Source: Isotricha intestinalis (taxonomy: Eukaryota; Ciliophora; Litostomatea; Vestibuliferida; Isotrichidae). Taken from it: a stretch of DNA of 12,238 nucleotides. The number at the start of each line of letters is the position of its first letter. Within the stretch, counting starts at the first letter, position 1. Position numbers and translations under genes: made by a program. The notes beneath the pieces were generated by a model. That model searched no databases and was not told the DNA's origin. It worked only from the letters and a program-made list of their open reading frames with translations. This document shows, piece after piece, positions 7,189 to 12,238 of the stretch. The stretch covers positions 1 to 12,238 of the forward strand of contig JAJJLU010004507.1 in assembly GCA_023807065.1 (NCBI GenBank). The letters are read 5' to 3'.

Positions 7189-9062
7189 TTAATAAAAACC
7201 TTCAAGTAAATCTCCGGAAAGAATTAAATCAAAAATATCTTGAATATCAATTTCACAAATAGAAACAGGATTTTTAATTCCGAAATTTTTCAAAATTTTA
7301 GGATGAACAATTCCATAAATTCCTATTTTTTTTCCATCTTGAATGAAAATTTCAGCTTGCCTATCTTCAAAGAAAGTAGTATCATTACTAGGTTTAATAT
7401 AATAATTTTTTTTAGTATCATTTTTATTATTAAAACTCAAATCTATTTTTTTCATTAATTTATCAACTGTTCCTTGAATAATTTCAAATCCAGAAATAGT
7501 ATTAGAATAAGCAAAACATAATTTTCTTTTGTTTGAAGCTCCGACTTCATTTTCTTTATCAATTAAAACAACATCACTTAATTCAAATATTTTATAAGGT
7601 AATTGGTTAGCTTTATTAGCTTCAATTGATTTTAATAAACCTGGAATTAAACTACTTCTAAAATATTCAAATTCTTTTGTTTTAGAATATTCTATTTGAA
7701 CAGTTAAATCATCTTCTTTTTCTTTTAATAAATTAGTAAACATATCTTTATGAGAAATTAATGCCACAGTTAAAAATTCAACATAACCATTTTGTGCCAT
7801 TTCATTTCTAAATATATCACTTAATTTATTATAAGGTTGTTGAAATCCAAAACATAAAGTAGAAACATTTTTCTTTTCAATATTATTATATCCATAAGAA
7901 ATAGATAAATCTTCAGCAACATCACAAGGATGAAGAATATCACTTCTAGTTATTGGAGCATATACTTCTATTTCTTTATCATTAATAATTTTTGAATCAA
8001 GTTCCATTTTTTTTAAATATGTACAAATTTCTTCTGGTTTAATATTAGGAATTCCAGATATAGTTCTTAAATAATCAAAATCACATTTAAAAACTTTTGG
8101 TTCTAAATCAGGATATAATTTTTCTTTTCCTCTAATTTGATCAACGACTTTAACTTGTTCAACAGTGAAAGGTTCTTTACAATAGCAAGAAAACATAGCA
8201 ATAAGAGTATTTAAAACAATAACACTTTTAGTATAATCTAATCCAGTAATATCTAAAAAAACATTTTTAGTATTAATAGTCATTTTAGTATGTTGACTAT
8301 TAATAATAGGAGGAACAGACATTACAACACCATTAGAATCCATCATTAAAGGATATTTATCACTTTTTTCTAATAAATAAAGATATTTTCCTAATTTAGG
8401 ATCTTCCTTTAATACTTTCATCATTCCATTACCATCAACTTCTTCGGTTCTATTTAAAGGAACAAATTTAAATTCTTCAGGTTTAAGTGCTCTATAATAA
8501 AAAGGTCCTTTAATAGTATCTAAATCATGAGTACCCATAGAAACTAATTTTCTTCCTCTACAAATATTATTATGTAATTTCTCTTGTAATTCCATAAATC
8601 CACGAAGAGTATCATCAGTAAAAGAAATTCCCTTTAATATTGCTGCTAGACCAAAAGGACGAACTGGATCAACACTTTTTTCTACTATTAATACACGCTC
8701 ATTTTCTGGATAAGTATTTAATGCTTTAAATATTGGCATTTCTATTTTTTTTAAAAATACTTTTAATGCTAATCCTAATCCTTCTAAACATAAGAGATCG
8801 TATCTGTTTGCACTCACTTCTATTTTATATAATGTTTCTGTGGATAAGTGAGCCGAAGATTTATCTTTTTGTTCTGATTCAAACATTTCCTTCTCTGATG
8901 TTACTTCGTCTAGTTCTATTCCAAATTCAAAACATAAATCATCAAATTCACTGTCACCTATTTTTTAATTAAGATTTTTATATTAGTTTTTTTGATTCAC
9001 TTACTGAAGTTTTGACCTATATATTTGAAAAGCTCATCACGTTTTACTATCACTGTTGGCAT
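7189..9062 (-). CDS. FARSB: Phenylalanyl-tRNA synthetase beta subunit, cytosolic (FARSB), two exons
   Basis: This is the beta subunit of the alpha2-beta2 enzyme that charges tRNA-Phe in the cytosol. Exon 1 is 9062-9005 and begins MPTVIVKRDELF, very close to animal FARSB (MPTVSVKRDLLF). After a 47-nt intron (9004-8958), exon 2 runs from 8957 to the TAA at 7191-7189. The joined protein is 608 aa, against 589 in human. The junction restores NFSDSEFDDLCFEFGIELDE, which aligns with the human N-terminus without gaps. Further family blocks are SANRYDLLCLEG (about 68-79), ELQEKLHNNICR, MGTHDLDTIKGPF (B3/B4 region), DSNGVVMSVPPIIN, the B5-type CDVAEDLSISYGYNNI (364-379) and the C-terminal catalytic-like module with GFEIIQGTVD. 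No frameshifts are seen. An internal Met at 8886 would give a shorter open frame but would lose the conserved N-terminus. It shares a divergent promoter with the armadillo gene. Confidence 0.95.
8958..9004 (-). other. 47-nt spliceosomal intron in FARSB
   Basis: On the minus strand the intron starts GTAAGTGAATC and ends TTAAAAAATAG, with a canonical donor and a TAG acceptor. ACTAAT, a good branch-point match, lies about 27 nt before the acceptor. It interrupts codon 20 (Ser) after its first base. Removing it joins the conserved N-terminus of FARSB in frame, while reading through hits a TGA within one codon of the donor. It is the only intron I can support in the window. Confidence 0.93.
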
Positions 9063-9222
9063 TTTATTTTTTTTTGAGGTTTTAAATGATAATTTTATAT
9101 CTTTTTATTTTTTATATTTGTTAATTTATTTTTTTTTATTTTTTTTTTTAATTTTTTTCTGAATTTTTAAAAGTTATTTTTGTGTTTTTTGTATAAATAT
9201 TGAAAAAATTAAATTTATATAA
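9063..9222. promoter_or_regulatory. Divergent promoter region, FARSB / importin-alpha-like gene
   Basis: Only 160 bp separate the two start codons, which point away from each other, so both promoters and 5' UTRs must fit here. The plus strand is almost pure T-runs up to about 9190 (A-runs upstream of FARSB), then turns to mixed A/T before the ATG at 9223. No discrete motif can be distinguished. Confidence 0.5.
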
Positions 9223-11150
9223 ATGATAAATAATTCTATAAATCTTAAATCATTAAATAATGACGAATATAAAAATTCAAAAGATAAGTTAAAGGATAAA
9301 ACTATAACTACTGAAAAAAATAATTTAATTGAACAAAGAAATAATTTTAATTTATCTTTAAGAAAACAAAAAATATATTCTGATATAATGAAATTCAGAA
9401 AAAGTAAAAAAAATAAACCGAATAATTTATTTCAAAATAATATAAATTTAATTGAAATCGAAAAAAATATTCCAGAAAATATATTATTAGAATTTAATTA
9501 TTCTAAAAGCGAAAATAAAATTTCAGTAATATTAAAAAACTTAAATCAAGAAAATGGAAAAGATTTAAACTTTAATATCAGATTCTATTGTTTAATTCAA
9601 CTTCAAAATTATTTAAAAGAAAATAATACAATAAATTTAAAAGAATGTTCAAAAATTTTACAAAAATGTTTTGAAATATTTTATGATGAAAATTTAGAAA
9701 AAAATAAAACACTAAAAATTAACATTCAAAATAAATTAATATTAATATTTATTGAAATAACAGAAGAAATTTCTGAAAAAAATCCGGATTTATTATTATA
9801 TGATGAAATATTTTTAAAAGATTTATCTAGAATATTAAATTCAAATGAATATAATAATGATTTTAAAAATAATATTTTTAAACTAATAGGAAATTTAATA
9901 TATGAAAAACCATGCTTTAATAAAGTAAATAGAATATTTAATATATCTCAAGAAATAAGTAAATTTTTATCAAAAATTGAAAATGATGAACATTATAATT
10001 CAATTTTTTTTATAATGTATATTATAATTATTCATACTAATTCAGATGAAGATATGTCAGATAAAGATTATATTATATATTTTAATGATATATATTTGAA
10101 GTTAATTTTTATGTTAAATTATCAATATAAAAAATATAAGAATTTATATTCTGAAAAAATTCCTAACATTCAACTTTCACCTTATTATAGAAATATTAAA
10201 TATTTACTTAGATTTTTTAGAGCTTGTTTACATAAACAAAATATTAAATTTTATTCTTGGACTTTAATTCAAAGTAAGCAATTTTATGAAACTTTAGTTG
10301 AAATTTTAAAAGATTTCAATGAAGAATATTATAAAATGGATAACAGTAAAAATATTTTAAAATTAAATGATAAATTTTCAATTGAAATAAAGCCAAAAGT
10401 GGGAAAATATATATTATATAATGAAAAAATATTTAGAATTATAGCATATAATTTTGCATATTTATTTGGTGTAACAGTTCCAGATGAAAATAAAGAAAAA
10501 ATGTCAATATTAGAATTTTTTTATGAAAATATTAAAAATTTAAAATTAATTCCTTTATATAAAAATATTCTTGAAAAATCTTTAAATTATTATCATCTTG
10601 ATTATAGTTCATTAAAATTAATATGTATATTAATTAATAATTATTCAATTGAAAATTTATCAAATACAAAAGAATTAATTATTGAACCCTCAATTTTAAA
10701 ATATTTAATTGAATATTTTAAAATTATCCCTGAAGTAGATTTTAGAAGAGAATTTTTAAGAACAATAATAAATATAATTTTCTCAAATGATAAAGAAGTA
10801 ATACAATATATATATTCTAATTTATTTTTAATAAAAATATTAGCCGATTTAATTAATAATGATTATAAAAACACAGAATTAATGCTTTTATCTTTAGAAA
10901 TTATAAATATATTTATTGAATATTTTACAGTGAAAGGATGTATAAATCGAAAAATGAATTATTTAAAACTTTAGAAACAAATGGTGCAATAAATGCTATA
11001 AGAGATCATTTAACTATTTCTAATAATGATGATATTTCTGAAATTTCTTCTATAATTATTTGTTATTTAAGTGATATGGCAATTGATTATGATGTTTTTA
11101 ATAATTTTAATGGTGAAAATGAAAGTGATAGTGAAAATATTTCTATATAA
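9223..11150 (+). CDS. Armadillo-repeat protein, divergent importin-alpha-like, with one frameshift
   Basis: The first frame (9223 to a TAG at 10974) encodes 583 aa, with an in-frame TAA just before its ATG. Residues 38-64 (FNLSLRKQKIYSDIMKFRK core) resemble an importin-beta-binding domain, whose family pattern is VELRKAKKDEQLLKRRN. The rest is leucine/isoleucine-rich helical repeats of about 40 residues, such as FLIKILADLINNDYKN then LMLLSLEIINIFIEYF, typical of ARM folds. A second frame overlaps from about 10935 and runs to the TAA at 11148-11150. It contains KNELFKTLETNGAINAIRDH, the end-cap helix pair seen in importin alpha ('EEAGGLDKIEALQNHEN'). One missing base near the A-run at 10933-10935 would join them into about 640 aa. 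Importin alpha carries NLS cargo into the nucleus. The usual Trp/Asn cargo array is not evident, so cargo binding is uncertain. An unrelated ARM protein is the alternative. Confidence 0.6.
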
Positions 11151-11157
11151 ATTTTTT

Positions 11158-11182
11158 ATTTTATTTTATTTTATTTTATTTT
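11158..11182 (+). repeat. (ATTTT)5 microsatellite
   Basis: Five ATTTT units followed by a longer T-run, immediately after the stop codon of the armadillo gene and so probably in its 3' UTR or terminator region. Confidence 0.85.
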
Positions 11183-11313
11183 TTTTTTTGAAATTTTCTA
11201 AAAATATTTTATTTTTTAGGGACAAAAAATAATTTTAGGGATGAATTGATTTTAACGAATAAAAATTAGGGTTTTATCAATATTATTAAAACAAATAAAA
11301 TTGAACTATTTAA
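11183..11313 (+). promoter_or_regulatory. Intergenic region with repeated TTTTAGGG motif, upstream of the membrane-protein gene
   Basis: The gap between two same-strand genes is only about 160 bp. It carries TTTTAGGG at 11214-11221 and 11233-11240, and TTAGGG at 11266-11271, in otherwise G-poor sequence. They could be promoter elements of the gene starting at 11314 or old telomere-like repeats. No function can be read directly. Confidence 0.3.
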
Positions 11314-12238
11314 ATGAGCGATAACAATATTTTGATATTACAAAAAGATCAAGAAAAACAAAATAATGATAATCAAAATGCAGGCATTGAAATAATAGAT
11401 AACAATCCTTCTGAGAATAATGAAGAGTCAAAAGAAAATAAAAAGATTACTTTAAATCAATTTCTTCAAAACAATTTTATGAAAAAAAGGATAAATTCTC
11501 CACTCAACAAAAAAGAAAATGATAAAAATGATATTGATGAAAATCAAATAAAAATTAAAAAGAATAATCCTTCTGAAAGTTGTAAAGATGAAAATGAAAA
11601 ATGTGAAAAAGGTAATTCAGAAACAGAAAATAATGGAATTATAAATTTAAAAATTTATAATGAAAATGACCAAATCACAGAATCAAAAAAAACCCTTTTT
11701 AAAAAGGTGAATGATGATAAAAAAGAAATTCAAAATTCTATAATTACATATAATCAAAATATAGAAGTTAATTCATCTGCGGAAGGAAATATAGAAAAAA
11801 AAAAATCAAAATTAAAAGTTATTTTAATAATAGGAGGAGTGATTATTTCAATTATAATAATTGGAATTGTAATATATTTTCTTCTCAAAAAGGATGATGA
11901 TGGTCATTGTAAAGGTAAATGTGATGAAGATGAAGAAGAAGAAGAATTGAAAACTGGTTCAGGGGAAAATATTATTATTAAAATTGATAGAAAAATAAAT
12001 CAAATGTGGGAATATCAAGGAAAATGAATTTACTTCTACTACAAATGTATTAGAAGATTCTAGTTCTTTAAGAAGAAATGAACAAATTAATAAAACGACA
12101 AAAATTAATTATTTATTGAATGTATATGATAATGAAACTCTTTCTGATAATTCTATTTTATTTTCTGCTTTTGCGATGATTTTAAGTAAAATCACTTTTA
12201 ATAATGATGAAGAAATATATGAAGGTGGAGTAAATCTT
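11314..12238 (+). CDS. Single-pass membrane protein of unknown family, frameshifted, partial at window end
   Basis: The first frame gives 237 aa up to a TGA at 12025-12027. A TAA directly precedes the ATG. Residues 1-166 are Asn/Glu/Lys-rich, low-complexity and without a signal peptide. Residues 169-191 are one strongly hydrophobic helix (VILIIGGVIISIIIIGIVIY) flanked by lysines. Then follow CKGKC (199-203), an acidic run DEDEEEEE and IIIKIDRKINQMWEYQG. In the +1 frame the coding sequence continues from 12023 to the window end (72 codons), with NEFTSTTNVLEDSSSLRR and two N-glycosylation sequons (NKT, NET). One extra A in the A-run at 12021-12024 would explain the break. Sequons and paired Cys after the helix suggest a type II or signal-anchor topology with the C-terminal domain outside or in the lumen; this is inference. 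I do not recognise the family. Confidence 0.6.

Noticed and set aside
7240..7458. Plus-strand open frame inside FARSB
   Set aside because: It is an antisense shadow of FARSB with no start context or motif.
8733..8972. Plus-strand open frame over the 5' part of FARSB
   Set aside because: It is antisense to conserved FARSB residues and crosses its intron.
10795..10845. Intron-like GTAATA...CTAAT...ATTAG in the armadillo gene
   Set aside because: The stretch translates to a good ARM helix (QYIYSNLFLIKILADL) in the main frame, so it is coding.
1..12238. tRNA, rRNA, CRISPR array or intact transposase
   Set aside because: I saw no GC-rich cloverleaf-like segment, no regularly spaced repeats with spacers, and no transposase motif. 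Subtle tRNAs would need a dedicated search.

Overview
This is a very AT-rich eukaryotic window. It contains a Rab GTPase, a cytosolic-type phenylalanyl-tRNA synthetase beta subunit with a 47-nt GT-AG spliceosomal intron, short intergenic gaps and Asn/Lys-rich proteins. The intact genes contain no in-frame stop codons and end in TAA, so the standard code fits best. Relics of a multi-pass PAS-domain protein and of a membrane-anchored aspartyl protease with a basic tail look like ciliate families. My best guess is therefore a ciliate using standard stops, such as a litostome/rumen type. That guess is weak, and other AT-rich protists are not excluded.

Positions 1 to about 5.95 kb form a gene graveyard. 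No gene there is intact on either strand. In order I read: an unidentified plus-strand fragment (142-338); an unidentified minus-strand fragment (381-990); the C-terminal part of an A1 aspartyl protease on the minus strand (1152-1535, perhaps with an earlier piece at 1846-2031); an AATTTTGG-rich minisatellite of two 143-bp units (2228-2513); a long plus-strand relic of a PAS-domain membrane protein broken by about ten frameshifts and stops (2553-5794); and a truncated minus-strand ribosomal protein L34e fragment (5800-5940).

Positions 6.3 to 9.06 kb hold two clean housekeeping genes that converge on each other. They are a Rab2-like GTPase (plus, 6321-6962) with an unusual acidic tail and a CCKN end, and FARSB (minus, 9062 to 7189, two exons, 608 aa). 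FARSB shares a 160-bp divergent promoter region with the next gene. That gene is an armadillo-repeat protein that looks like a divergent importin alpha (plus, 9223-11150) and is interrupted by one frameshift. The last gene (plus, from 11314 and running off the window) encodes a single-pass membrane protein of unknown family, also with one frameshift, in an A-run just before 12025.

The intact genes are unrelated cell-maintenance functions (vesicle traffic, tRNA charging, probably nuclear import), and nothing suggests a joint pathway. The clearest non-gene signal is a 5'-to-3' change in codon choice in the Rab gene and FARSB, from A/C-ending to T-ending codons. I found no rRNA, tRNA, CRISPR array or intact transposon.
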